From JANJTY01 sp038257155 (GTDB lineage Bacteria; Pseudomonadota; Gammaproteobacteria; Xanthomonadales; Xanthomonadaceae): a stretch of 64,000 nucleotides of DNA. The stretch lies in contig JBBSJP010000021.1 of the NCBI GenBank assembly GCA_038257155.1, positions 6,021 through 70,020 of the forward strand. The letters run 5' to 3'. The stretch's first letter is position 1. Every line of letters starts with the position of its first letter. The translations under genes were made by a program, and so were the position numbers. Under the pieces are notes generated by a model. That model searched no databases and was not told the DNA's origin. It saw only the letters and a program-made list of their open reading frames with translations. This document shows, piece after piece, positions 1-8,495 of the stretch.

Positions 1-497
1 GTCTGGAATACGGCTTCGTAGGTCAGGGTGCCGGAGCGCGAGACGATGCCGACTTTGCCGGGCTGGTGGATGTGGCCCGGCATGATGCCGATCTTGCACT
101 CGCCCGGGGTGATGATGCCGGGGCAGTTGGGGCCGATCAGCCAGGTGTCCTCGTAACGCTTGAGCACGTTCTTCACGCGCAGCATGTCGAGCGCCGGAAT
201 GCCCTCGGTGATCGCCACGATCACCCGGATGCCGGCATCGGCCGCTTCCAGGATGGCATCGGCGGCGAACGGGGGCGGCACGTAGATCACGCTGGCATCG
301 GCGCCGGTCTCGTCAACCGCGTCCTGCACCGTGTTGAACACCGGCAGGCCAATATGCTCGCTGCCACCCTTGCCGGGGGTCACGCCGCCCATCACCTTGG
401 TGCCGTATTCCAGCATCTGCTCGGCGTGGAAAGTGCCCTGCTGGCCGGTGAAGCCTTGCACGATCACCTTGGTGGATTTGTTGACCAATACGCTCAT
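1..497 (-). CDS. sucD: Succinyl-CoA synthetase alpha subunit (partial, 3' end outside window)
   Basis: Alpha subunit of the ADP-forming succinyl-CoA ligase, which converts succinyl-CoA to succinate with substrate-level phosphorylation in the TCA cycle. The visible N-terminal part begins MSVLVNKSTKVIVQGFTGQQ, the Rossmann-type CoA-binding fold, with the GxxGxxG-like GFTGQQGT segment. It continues with the conserved IGPNCPGIITPGECKIGIMP block and the phosphorylation-site region SRSGTLTYEAV. About 165 of roughly 290 residues are present and the gene runs off the left edge. It follows sucC after 70 bp in the same direction, the usual sucCD operon. Confidence 0.96.
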   Translation of the reverse strand, partial: MSVLVNKSTKVIVQGFTGQQGTFHAEQMLEYGTKVMGGVTPGKGGSEHIGLPVFNTVQDAVDETGADASVIYVPPPFAADAILEAADAGIRVIVAITEGIPALDMLRVKNVLKRYEDTWLIGPNCPGIITPGECKIGIMPGHIHQPGKVGIVSRSGTLTYEAVFQ

Positions 498-567
498 CGT
501 GGTACGCCTTGCGTTGAATTTGATTGTCGCCGCGAACGGAAACCGCTCGGTGAGGATGTTGGAGCGC

Positions 568-1731
568 TCAGCCCTTGGCCGCCGCCACTGCCTTGTCGGC
601 AGCGTCGTTCAGATCGTCGGCCGGAATCAGGGCCAGGCCGCTGTCTTTCAGCAGCTGCTTGCCCTTTTCCACATTGGTGCCTTCGAGGCGCACGATCACC
701 GGGATCGAGACGCCGACTTCCTTGACCGCGGCAATGATGCCCTCGGCGATCATGTCGCAGCGCACGATGCCGCCGAAGATGTTCACCAGGATGGCCTTGA
801 CCTTGTCGGAAGACAGGATCAGCTTGAAGGCCTCGGTGACGCGCTCCTTGGTGGCGCCGCCGCCCACGTCGAGGAAGTTGGCCGGCGTGCCGCCAGCCAG
901 CTTGATCACGTCCATGGTGGCCATGGCCAGGCCCGCACCGTTCACCATGCAGCCGATGTCGCCGTCCATGGTGACGTAGTTGAGGCCGTGTTCGGCGGCT
1001 TCGGCCTCGGCGGGATCTTCCTGAGCCGCGTCGCGCATCGCCGCGAGGCGCGGGTGGCGGAAGGTGGCGTTGTCATCCGAGTTGATCTTGCCGTCCAGCG
1101 CCATCACGTCGCCATTGCTGAGGATGGCCAGCGGATTGAGCTCGACCAGGGCCAGATCGCATTCGTTGAACAGCTTGTACAAACCCAGCATGATCTTGGT
1201 CAGCTGCATGGTCTGCTTCGGGCCCAGGCCCATGGCGAAACCCAGCTGGCGGCACTGGAAGGGCTGCAGGCCCTGCACGAAGTCGACCTCCACGGTGTGG
1301 ATCTCGTCCGGGGTTTCGCGCGCGACTTGCTCGATGTCGATGCCGCCCTGCGCCGACGCGATGAAATTGATCGCCTTGCTGGCGCGGTCGATGAGGATCG
1401 ACAGGTACAGCTCTTTGCTGATGTCGGTGGCTTCGGTGACCAGCACACAGTCGACCGGCAGTGCCAGGCCTGCGGACTGGTAGGTTTCCATGCGCGTGCC
1501 GAGCATCGCAGCGGCTGCTTCCTTCACCGCATCGACCGACTTGACGAGCTTCACGCCGCCGGCCTTGCCGCGCCCACCGGCGTGGATCTGCGCCTTCACC
1601 ACCCAGTGTTCACCACCCATATGGCGCGCGACTTCCGCGGCTTCCTCGGGCGTGCGCGCAACTCTGCCGGGAGGCACCGGAATGCCGTACTCGGCGAACA
1701 GTTCCTTGGCCTGATACTCGTGAAAATTCAT
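568..1731 (-). CDS. sucC: Succinyl-CoA synthetase beta subunit
   Basis: Beta subunit of succinyl-CoA ligase, carrying the ATP-grasp nucleotide-binding domain and the succinate site. The 387 residues match the family length (E. coli about 388). The start MNFHEYQAKELFAEYGIPVP is the classic SucC N-terminus, and the sequence shows the ATP-grasp segments WVVKAQIHAGGRGKAGG near residue 45 and the C-terminal GGIVRCDMIAEGI motif. An AGGTGA ribosome-binding site precedes the ATG. It is first in the sucC-sucD operon and is divergent from pilS across 188 bp. This neighbourhood is known from Xanthomonas genomes. Confidence 0.97.
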   Translation of the reverse strand: MNFHEYQAKELFAEYGIPVPPGRVARTPEEAAEVARHMGGEHWVVKAQIHAGGRGKAGGVKLVKSVDAVKEAAAAMLGTRMETYQSAGLALPVDCVLVTEATDISKELYLSILIDRASKAINFIASAQGGIDIEQVARETPDEIHTVEVDFVQGLQPFQCRQLGFAMGLGPKQTMQLTKIMLGLYKLFNECDLALVELNPLAILSNGDVMALDGKINSDDNATFRHPRLAAMRDAAQEDPAEAEAAEHGLNYVTMDGDIGCMVNGAGLAMATMDVIKLAGGTPANFLDVGGGATKERVTEAFKLILSSDKVKAILVNIFGGIVRCDMIAEGIIAAVKEVGVSIPVIVRLEGTNVEKGKQLLKDSGLALIPADDLNDAADKAVAAAKG

Positions 1732-1882
1732 GGGGTCACCTGGATTCCAAAAGGACCCTGCCGCAAAGCCGGGGCCGGATGATGGTCACGCCGCATCGGC
1801 GAGACCGCGAACGGTCGCGTATTGTGGCGAACGACCCGGGCAAAGGCAAAAGTGGCGCCAATGGGCACCGCGTCGCTGGGGC

Positions 1883-1914
1883 TATACTGCCGACCGACTC
1901 GCGCCCGAACGGAG
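1883..1914 (+). promoter_or_regulatory. Putative -10 box and ribosome-binding site of pilS
   Basis: TATACT at 1883-1888 matches the sigma-70 -10 consensus closely; no convincing -35 lies 16-18 bp upstream. GGAG at 1911-1914 sits 5 bases before GTG 1920, which is why that codon is preferred as the pilS start over ATG 1779, which lies upstream of the putative promoter. Confidence 0.4.
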
Positions 1915-1919
1915 CCATT

Positions 1920-3581
1920 GTGGCGTCGACCCCGACGGCCAAGCTGCCCAGCACCCGCACCCAGTTCAGTGGTGATGCCGCGCTGCGTCGCGAGCTCTAT
2001 TTCTTCACGCTCTACCGGCTGTTGCAGGCAGTTCTGCTGGCTTTCCTGGTATTCACGCCGTTCCAGGCAGAGCGCATCGCGCAAGCCGACCTGGGACTTG
2101 CCAACGCGCTGGCATCGATCTATCTGGTGCTGGCTTTCGTCCTGTTCGTCACCGGTCTGGATAGCCGCCTTGGGCTACGCCGCCAAGCCGCCGCCGGGGC
2201 ACTCATGGACATCGTGGTTGCCACCCTGGCGACCAACTGCATTGCCGGCATGGAGACCGCGATCGGCCTGATGCTGGTGGTCAATGTCGGCGCCGCGGCC
2301 CTGCTGCTGCCCCTGCGCACCGGCATCAGCATCGCCTTGGTGGCCGGTGTCGCACTGATTGTCGAGTACCTCTACGCGCATTTCGCCCAAAGTGGACCCG
2401 CGCGAGGCTTCACCGAATCGCTGATGTTCGCTGTCACTTACCTGGCGGCGGCCGTTCTGTGCCACCTGCTGGGAGCACAGATGCGCGAAACCCACGCACT
2501 GGCCGAACAGCGCGGCGCGGATCTGGCCAACCTTTCGCAGCTCAACGAGCTGATCATTCGGCGAATGCGCACCGGTGTGCTGGTGGTTGACGCCGGCAAT
2601 CGCATCCAGCTCTTCAACGAGGCCGGCTGGCATCTGCTGGGCAACCCCAGCCCAAACCAGCGAGATCTTGCCGAAGTCGCGCCGGAGCTTTCCCGAAGGC
2701 TGTACCACTGGCGCTTCGAAACCGAGATCGAACCAGGCCCAGTGCAGCTGGCGGAGGAAACACCCGAGGTGATCCCGCGCTTCGCGCGACTCACCGTGAC
2801 CGATGACCTGTTTCTGGTCTTTCTCGACGACACCTCGCTGCTCTCGCGCCGCGCCGAGGAAATGACTCTCGCCACGCTCGGTCGACTGTCGGCCTCGATC
2901 GCACATGAGATCCGCAATCCGCTGGCGGCGATCAGCTACGCCGCGCAATTGCTGGAAGAGTCCGAGGACCTGCCCGAAACCGACCGACGCCTGGTGGAAA
3001 TCGTCAACAACCACTGCCAGCGCATGAACAGCATCGTCGAGAACGTGCTGAACCTGTCACGTCGCGAGCGCGCCCGGCCGGAGGAGATTGATCTGGCGCA
3101 CTGGGTCTATACCTTCGTCGACGAGTTCCGCAACACGCATTACCTCAACGAGCATGACGTCAAGGGCATTGCGCAGAGTCGCCATCTGCCGGCGATGGTG
3201 GATCCACAGCACCTGTATCAGGTCGTCTCCAACCTGGTGCAAAACGCCATCAACTACGGACACATGCCAGGCCAACCTGCCCGCATCACCCTGATTGCCA
3301 GGCAGTCGAGCGACGCGTCGCCGCCGCTGATCGAAATCATCGACCGAGGACCAGGCATTCCTGCCAAGGTCGCGGCGAGCATCTTCGAGCCATTCTTTAC
3401 CACGCACGAGCACGGAACTGGACTTGGCCTGTATCTGGCGCGGCAGCTTTGCGAAGCCAACCAGGCTGCAATCGACTATGTTCCGATGCCCGGCGGCGGC
3501 AGCTGTTTTCGCATAACGCTGGCCAAACCGTCATCGCTCGGCCAGCACCTGCCCGGCAGCCGGTCCACGGCGGGCGCCTGA
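1920..3581 (+). CDS. pilS: Sensor histidine kinase PilS
   Basis: Membrane histidine kinase of the PilS/PilR two-component system, which controls pilin (pilA) transcription through the sigma-54 activator PilR. From GTG 1920 it is 553 residues. The N-terminal 200 residues hold about six membrane segments beginning with LRRELYFFTLYRLLQAVLL. A PAS-like segment follows (about 230-330), then the phospho-acceptor motif SIAHEIRNPLAAISYA with His329, and the ATPase domain with N box NLVQNAINYGH, DRGPGIP and GTGLGLYLARQL. The reading frame is open back to ATG 1779, adding 47 residues, but a -10-like box and a GGAG site favour 1920. No pilR follows; the next gene is convergent. Confidence 0.9.
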   Translation: MASTPTAKLPSTRTQFSGDAALRRELYFFTLYRLLQAVLLAFLVFTPFQAERIAQADLGLANALASIYLVLAFVLFVTGLDSRLGLRRQAAAGALMDIVVATLATNCIAGMETAIGLMLVVNVGAAALLLPLRTGISIALVAGVALIVEYLYAHFAQSGPARGFTESLMFAVTYLAAAVLCHLLGAQMRETHALAEQRGADLANLSQLNELIIRRMRTGVLVVDAGNRIQLFNEAGWHLLGNPSPNQRDLAEVAPELSRRLYHWRFETEIEPGPVQLAEETPEVIPRFARLTVTDDLFLVFLDDTSLLSRRAEEMTLATLGRLSASIAHEIRNPLAAISYAAQLLEESEDLPETDRRLVEIVNNHCQRMNSIVENVLNLSRRERARPEEIDLAHWVYTFVDEFRNTHYLNEHDVKGIAQSRHLPAMVDPQHLYQVVSNLVQNAINYGHMPGQPARITLIARQSSDASPPLIEIIDRGPGIPAKVAASIFEPFFTTHEHGTGLGLYLARQLCEANQAAIDYVPMPGGGSCFRITLAKPSSLGQHLPGSRSTAGA

Positions 3582-3677
3582 CCGAACGCGTTCGACTCAC
3601 GGTCAGACCTTGCACCTTTGACGCGCTACAGCTCGCGGCCAGTCGATGTCGATGCCAGGCGCGAGTTGGTTCCAGCG

Positions 3678-4814
3678 CTAGTCCCGGTAGATCTTCGTGC
3701 CGCGCGTTCCATCCCGGGCTATCCAGCCACGGTACATGCCGCTGGTGTTGAAGGGCATGGTGATATTGCCAGCCGCATCGATCGCGATGACTCCACCGTC
3801 ACCGCCCAAGGCAGGAACGCGTCGCATCACCACTTCTTCCGACGCAGCCTCGAGAGTCTGGCCGCCGTAGGCCATGCGCGCGCATATGTCATGCGCCACG
3901 GCAAGACGGATGAAGAACTCGCCCCAGCCCGTGGCAGATACGGCGCAGTCGGCGGTGGCATAGGTGCCCGCGCCAATGATGGGGGCATCGCCAACACGGC
4001 CCCAACGCTTGTTGGTCATGCCGCCGGTAGAGGTGGCAGCTGCCAGGTTGCCGTGCTGATCCAGCGCCACCGCGCCCACCGTTCCGAAGTAGGCACTGGC
4101 CTCGCGAGGTACGCCCGCCTGATCACGCCCGCGCGCTTCCTGCAGCTGCTGCCAGCGGTGCTCGGTGCGGAAGTAGTCGGGCTCGGCCTGCGGCAGGCCC
4201 CGTTCGCGCGCGAACACGTCAGCGCCTTCGCCGGTCAGCATGACGTGCGGACTGTGTTCCATCACTGCGCGAGCCGCGCCGATCGGGTTGCGCACGCTGC
4301 GCACACCCGCAACCGCGCCGGCTCGCAGGCTATGTCCTTCCATGATGGCTGCGTCCATCTCGTTGACACCTTCGGCGGTGAATACGGCTCCCTTGCCGGC
4401 ATTGAAATGCGGCGAATCCTCCAGCACCCGAACTGCCGCCTCGACTGCGTCGAGCGCTGCGCCGCCAGACTCCAAAACCTCGTGTCCAGCTGTCAGCGCC
4501 GTATCCAGCGCCGCGCGAATGCCCGCCTCGCGCTCGGCGTCGATCTGATCCGGCTTGAGCGTTCCAGCGCCGCCATGGATAGCCAGCGCGATGGGCGGCT
4601 GCGCAGGGCCTGCCGTGGTGGAGGTGGCTGCGGCGGCCAGCAACAAGGAGAACGCGATTCGCTTGGGAATCCCGGACAGTGGAAACGCCTGATTATGCCG
4701 TGCCCAGCGCCTGACTTCAGAGCTGCGGCCGAAAGAACCTTCCTGAAGCAAAACGGCGCGGACCCGCCTGTGGCAAACTTCGCCGCGCCCCGCCGGTCCT
4801 TTCCCGCGCCGCAT
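3678..4814 (-). CDS. iaaA: Isoaspartyl peptidase / L-asparaginase (plant type), exported
   Basis: N-terminal nucleophile hydrolase of the IaaA/EcAIII family, which cleaves isoaspartyl dipeptides and asparagine after autocatalytic splitting into two subunits. The core starts at PPIALAIHGGAGTL and the self-processing Thr is the T of GTVGAVALDQHGNLAAA, followed by TSTGG, as in the family. A hydrophobic stretch KRIAFSLLLAAAATSTTAG before the core looks like a signal peptide, which suggests periplasmic location. The start is uncertain: ATG 4814 puts about 50 unlikely residues before the signal, and no ATG or GTG occurs nearer it. A CATAAT box on the minus strand (4692-4697) would place transcription start inside this extension, so a rare start codon near 4670 is possible. 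Confidence 0.85.
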   Translation of the reverse strand: MRRGKGPAGRGEVCHRRVRAVLLQEGSFGRSSEVRRWARHNQAFPLSGIPKRIAFSLLLAAAATSTTAGPAQPPIALAIHGGAGTLKPDQIDAEREAGIRAALDTALTAGHEVLESGGAALDAVEAAVRVLEDSPHFNAGKGAVFTAEGVNEMDAAIMEGHSLRAGAVAGVRSVRNPIGAARAVMEHSPHVMLTGEGADVFARERGLPQAEPDYFRTEHRWQQLQEARGRDQAGVPREASAYFGTVGAVALDQHGNLAAATSTGGMTNKRWGRVGDAPIIGAGTYATADCAVSATGWGEFFIRLAVAHDICARMAYGGQTLEAASEEVVMRRVPALGGDGGVIAIDAAGNITMPFNTSGMYRGWIARDGTRGTKIYRD

Positions 4815-4846
4815 TCAGCAGGCACCACCCACTGGATCACCAACCG

Positions 4847-5236
4847 ATGGCCGACAGCAAATCCAGCTTCGCACCACGCGGCCCCGTTGGGGTCTGGCGC
4901 GCCACACTCTGGTCGCTCAAGGGCCTGCGCGCCGCCTGGAGCGTGGAGTCGTCGTTTCGCCTCGAGGTATACCTGTTTGTACTGCTTGGCCCAACAGGGC
5001 TGTGGCTGGGGCAGAACGCCGTCGAGCGGAGTCTCCTGGTTGGCTGTCTGCTGATGGTGATGGCATCGGAACTACTCAATTCATCGATCGAAGCGGTGAT
5101 CGAACGCTATGGCGCCGAGCACCATGAGTTGGCCGGGCGCGCAAAGGACATGGGTTCAGCCGCGGTTTTCGTGCTGATGCTCAATGTGATGCTGGTCTGG
5201 GCCCTCATCCTCGGCCCGCGCCTGCTCGCGCCCTGA
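4847..5236 (+). CDS. dgkA: Diacylglycerol kinase DgkA
   Basis: Small integral membrane kinase that phosphorylates diacylglycerol to phosphatidic acid, recycling lipid released during synthesis of periplasmic glycans and lipid A decoration. Its 129 residues contain three membrane segments and the family signature ELLNSSIEAVIERYG, then EHHELAGRAKDMGSAAV. The usual Asp of the VVDRIG part is Glu here, a conservative change. The gene is divergent from the isoaspartyl peptidase with 32 bp between the annotated starts, and the TerC gene follows 24 bp later, so the two may be co-transcribed. Confidence 0.95.
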   Translation: MADSKSSFAPRGPVGVWRATLWSLKGLRAAWSVESSFRLEVYLFVLLGPTGLWLGQNAVERSLLVGCLLMVMASELLNSSIEAVIERYGAEHHELAGRAKDMGSAAVFVLMLNVMLVWALILGPRLLAP

Positions 5237-5260
5237 GCAACGAAGCCAGACGCAAGCATC

Positions 5261-5986
5261 GTGGAGTGGTTCTTCAGCAGCGAAATCTGGGTGGCGTTAC
5301 TGGCCTTGACTGCGCTGGAAATCGTTCTGGGCATCGACAATCTGGTCTTCATTTCAATCGCGGTAAGCAAGCTGGCGCCGGAGCAGCGCCCTGCTGCACG
5401 GCGCTTCGGCCTGGCCCTGGCCTGCGTCACCCGTATCGCCCTGCTGCTGACACTGGCGTGGCTTACCCGCCTGTCGCAGCCGCTGTTCATCCTTTTCGGC
5501 AATGAAATATCAGTCCGCGACATGGTGCTGGTTGCCGGCGGGCTGTTTCTGCTGGTCAAGGGCACCATGGAGATCCACGACTCGGTGGAGCCCTCCGAGG
5601 AACCGGGTGCCTCCGGCAGCGTACCGACCTCGACCGTGTTCGCGCATGTCATCGTGCAGATTGCGATCATCGATATCGTGTTCTCGCTCGACTCGGTGAT
5701 AACCGCGGTGGGCATGGTGCAGAACATCCCGGTGATGGTGGCGGCCATCATGCTGGCGATCGCGGTGATGATCCTGGCCTCGAACCCGATCGGCGATTTC
5801 ATCGACCGCCATCCGACCGTGAAGATGCTGGCGCTCTCCTTCCTGATTCTGGTCGGCGTGGCGCTGATTGCCGATGGGCTGGGCTACCACATCCCGCGCG
5901 GCTATCTGTACTTCGCGATGGCCTTTTCGGCGGGTGTGGAGATGCTGAACACCCTGGCCCGGCGCAAGGGCAAGTCGAGCCGATAG
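5261..5986 (+). CDS. TerC family integral membrane protein
   Basis: Member of the TerC/YgaP-type membrane protein family, linked in other bacteria to metal (Mn) export or metalation of secreted proteins and named after tellurium resistance. The 241 residues hold about seven hydrophobic segments and the paired acidic motifs ALEIVLGIDNLVFI near residue 18 and DIVFSLDSVITAVG near residue 140, the hallmark intramembrane Asp positions. The start is GTG 5261, 24 bp after dgkA. Its stop codon TAG is the first three bases of the first unit of the 141-bp repeat array, so the array begins exactly at the gene end. The substrate cannot be inferred. Confidence 0.88.
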   Translation: MEWFFSSEIWVALLALTALEIVLGIDNLVFISIAVSKLAPEQRPAARRFGLALACVTRIALLLTLAWLTRLSQPLFILFGNEISVRDMVLVAGGLFLLVKGTMEIHDSVEPSEEPGASGSVPTSTVFAHVIVQIAIIDIVFSLDSVITAVGMVQNIPVMVAAIMLAIAVMILASNPIGDFIDRHPTVKMLALSFLILVGVALIADGLGYHIPRGYLYFAMAFSAGVEMLNTLARRKGKSSR

Positions 5987-6506
5987 GAGCCGACCCTGTT
6001 GGCGACCGCAGGGCATCAATGTGTCGTCGGCGCCCTGCAAGCCCCGTTGATCATGGTCGCGCACAGGGTGCGCTCCTACACGGGGGCGCATTGCGGCTTC
6101 CACGAATGCGCGCTTCGCCCCTTGTAGGAGCCGACCCTGTTGGCTACCGCAGGGCATCAATGTGTCGTTGGCGCCCTGCAAGCCCCGTTGATCATGGTCG
6201 TGCACAGGGTGCGCTCCTACACTAGGGCGCATTGCGGCTTCCACGAATGCGCGCTTCGCCCCTTGTATGAGCCGACCCTGTCGGCGACCGCAGGGCATCA
6301 GTGTGAGGTTAGCGCACTGCAAGCCCCGTAGATCACGGTCGCGCACAGCGTGCGCTCCTACACTTGAGCGCATTGCGGCTCAGACGAATTCGCGCTTCGC
6401 CCCTTGTAGGAGCCGACCCTGTCGGCGACCGCAGGGTATCAGTGTGTCGTTGGCGCGCTGCAAGCCCCGATGATCACGGTCGCGCACAGGGTGCGCTGCT
6501 ACTCGG
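5983..6506. repeat. Tandem array of 141-bp palindrome-bearing units (3.7 copies)
   Basis: Units begin at 5984, 6125, 6266 and 6407, exactly 141 bp apart, the last truncated near 6506. Each unit has a left arm GTAGGAGCCGACCCTGT and a right arm that is its imperfect reverse complement, ACAGGGTGCGCTCCTAC (6063-6079 in unit 1), about 95 bp from end to end, followed by a 45-bp spacer ending in TTCGCCCCTTG. GTAG at the arm ends recalls the GTAG-headed REP elements described in Stenotrophomonas. The array fills the convergent gap between the TerC gene and the MacB-type permease. Confidence 0.93.
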
Positions 6507-6513
6507 GGCCGAT

Positions 6514-7806
6514 TCAGCCCTGGTGGCGCAGCGCTTCGATCGGATCCAGCCGCGCTGCCTTCTGTGCGGGGTAATAGCCGAAGAACAGGCCCGTAGCGAC
6601 CGAGAAACCGGTTGCCATCAGGATCACTGCCGCGTCCAGCTGTACCGGCAGGGCGCCAAATCGCTCCGCCAGCAAGGCGCCACCAATGCCCAGCGCGATG
6701 CCGATCGCACCACCACCCAGCGAAATCAGCATGGCCTCGGCCAGAAACTGCTGCTGGATCTGGCGCGGGCCCGCACCAACCGCCATGCACAGGCCGATTT
6801 CGCGGATCCGCTCGGTCACCGAGACCAGCATGATGTTCATGATGCCGATGCCACCGACGATCAGCGAGATACTGGCCACCGCGCCCAGCAGCATGGACAT
6901 CAGGCGGGTGGTCTGGGTTCGAGCTGCCACAATCTCGGTGAGGTTGCGCACGGTGAAATCATCATCGGCGCCCGGTGCAATGCGATGCCGCTGGCGCAAT
7001 AGTTCGATCAGCTCCTGTTCCGCTGAAGCCAGGTCTTCGGCGCGCGATGTGCCGACGGTGATCTGGGCCAGCGTTCCCGGCGGCAGCGAGCCTGCGCCAG
7101 ACAGGCGCCGTCGAGCCGTTTCCAGCGGGACGAAGATCACGTCGTCCATGTCGTTGCCCCAGCCACCCTGGCCGCGCGCCTTCAGCACACCGCCAACAGT
7201 AAAGGGCACGCGACCGACCCGGATGATGGCTCCCACCGGATCAGCATCGCCAAACAGCTGATCACGCACCGTCTGGCCGAGTATCACGACCTTGGCCGCC
7301 GAAGCCTCTTCACGCGCGCCGAAAAACTCGCCGAGGGCCATTTCCCAGCCGTTGATCGGAAAAAAGTCTGACTCGACGCCCTGCCATTGGGTCGACCAGT
7401 TCTGCTCCGCGTTGACCACCTGGGTGCCGCCACGCAACACGCCGGATACGTACTGCACCGCAGGCATTTCAGCGCGGATGGCATCCGCATCGGCATCGGT
7501 CAGCGAACTGATGCTGCCGGCGCCGCCGCGCACGCCACCACGGCTGCTGGAACCGCCGAAGATCTCGATGCGATTGCTGCCCAGGTTCGACAGCATGCCG
7601 TCGATCTGCGCCTGGGTGCCCTGCCCGACCGACACCATCACGATCACCGCAGCGATTCCGATGATCACGCCCAGCGCGGTTAGGATGCTGCGCAACCAGT
7701 TGCCGCGCAGCGCGAACACCGCGCTGCCCAGAACGTCCGCGAAACCCATCCTGCCCATCGCCTGTCCTGGCAGCAGGCGCTCGGGCGTTGATCCATCGGC
7801 ACTCAT
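6514..7806 (-). CDS. MacB-type ABC transporter permease
   Basis: Inner-membrane permease of a MacAB-like tripartite efflux pump. The 430 residues show the MacB topology: a first membrane helix at about 35-60 (RSILTALGVIIGIAAVIVMV), a large periplasmic domain (about 60-290) and a C-terminal FtsX-type block of three helices (about 305-425) containing GGIGIMNIMLVSVTERIREIG and ending FFGYYPAQKAARLDPIEALR, all family landmarks. The start overlaps the ATPase stop by 4 bp (ATGA type), so translation is coupled. Unlike E. coli MacB the ATPase is a separate gene. The substrate is unknown; relatives export macrolides, peptides or lipoprotein-like molecules. Confidence 0.93.
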   Translation of the reverse strand: MSADGSTPERLLPGQAMGRMGFADVLGSAVFALRGNWLRSILTALGVIIGIAAVIVMVSVGQGTQAQIDGMLSNLGSNRIEIFGGSSSRGGVRGGAGSISSLTDADADAIRAEMPAVQYVSGVLRGGTQVVNAEQNWSTQWQGVESDFFPINGWEMALGEFFGAREEASAAKVVILGQTVRDQLFGDADPVGAIIRVGRVPFTVGGVLKARGQGGWGNDMDDVIFVPLETARRRLSGAGSLPPGTLAQITVGTSRAEDLASAEQELIELLRQRHRIAPGADDDFTVRNLTEIVAARTQTTRLMSMLLGAVASISLIVGGIGIMNIMLVSVTERIREIGLCMAVGAGPRQIQQQFLAEAMLISLGGGAIGIALGIGGALLAERFGALPVQLDAAVILMATGFSVATGLFFGYYPAQKAARLDPIEALRHQG

Positions 7807-8495
7807 CGCACTTCCTTCAGTTCGCCGTCGTGCATTGACACCACCCGGTCCGCGACTTCCGCAACCTGCGGATCGTGAGTGATCAGCACGATGGTATGCC
7901 CGATGGACTTGAGGCGTTGGAACAGGTCGAGAATTTCAGCGCCGGTCTTCGAGTCCAGTGCGCCGGTCGGCTCGTCGGCCAGGATCAGCGGCGGGTGATT
8001 GATCAGGGCACGGGCAATGGCGACGCGCTGCTGCTGGCCACCGGACATTTCACCCGGCGTATGCCCGCTTCGTCCAGCCAGCCCTACCTCGTCGAGTGCC
8101 GCTCGGGCGCGACGCAGGCGCTCAGGCTTGGCCACGCCAGCATAGGTCATGGGCATCATCACGTTCTCCAGCGCGCTCAGCCGCGAGAGCAGATTGAAGC
8201 CCTGAAACACGAAACCAATTTTCTCCAGGCGCAGTCGCGCCCGGCCGCTGGCATCCAGACCGGCGACGTCGGTGCCGTCGAGCAGGTAGGTTCCCGAACT
8301 GGGTGAGTCCAGGCAGCCAAGCAGGTTCATCAGGGTCGATTTGCCCGAACCCGAAGGCCCGATGATCGCCAGCAGCTGACCCGACGGAACCACAAGACTC
8401 ACGTCACGCAGTGCCACCACTTCTGCCTCCGTGCCCGGCGAGTAGACCTTGCCGAGTCGTTCGATACGGATGAGAGGCGGCGAGGCCTCGCTCAC
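7803..8495 (-). CDS. MacB/LolD-type ABC transporter ATP-binding protein
   Basis: ATPase partner of the downstream permease. The 230 residues contain Walker A GPSGSGKST (near 46), the ABC signature MSGGQQQRVAIARAL, Walker B LILADEPTGALD and the switch His in VLITHDPQVAE. These place it in the MacB/LolD/FtsE group. It overlaps the adaptor gene upstream and the permease gene downstream by 4 bp each, giving one tight operon adaptor-ATPase-permease. Confidence 0.94.
   Translation of the reverse strand: MSEASPPLIRIERLGKVYSPGTEAEVVALRDVSLVVPSGQLLAIIGPSGSGKSTLMNLLGCLDSPSSGTYLLDGTDVAGLDASGRARLRLEKIGFVFQGFNLLSRLSALENVMMPMTYAGVAKPERLRRARAALDEVGLAGRSGHTPGEMSGGQQQRVAIARALINHPPLILADEPTGALDSKTGAEILDLFQRLKSIGHTIVLITHDPQVAEVADRVVSMHDGELKEVR

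Noticed and set aside
331..1782. A 483-residue plus-strand open frame
   Set aside because: It is antisense to sucC and has His/Asp/Gln-rich composition typical of reverse-strand shadows in GC-rich DNA.
5510..6373. A 287-residue minus-strand frame with internal repeats
   Set aside because: The repeats are only the translation of the 141-bp array, and the rest is antisense to the TerC gene.
5983..6506. CRISPR array
   Set aside because: The units are contiguous 141-bp copies of one sequence; there are no unique spacers, and no cas genes are present.
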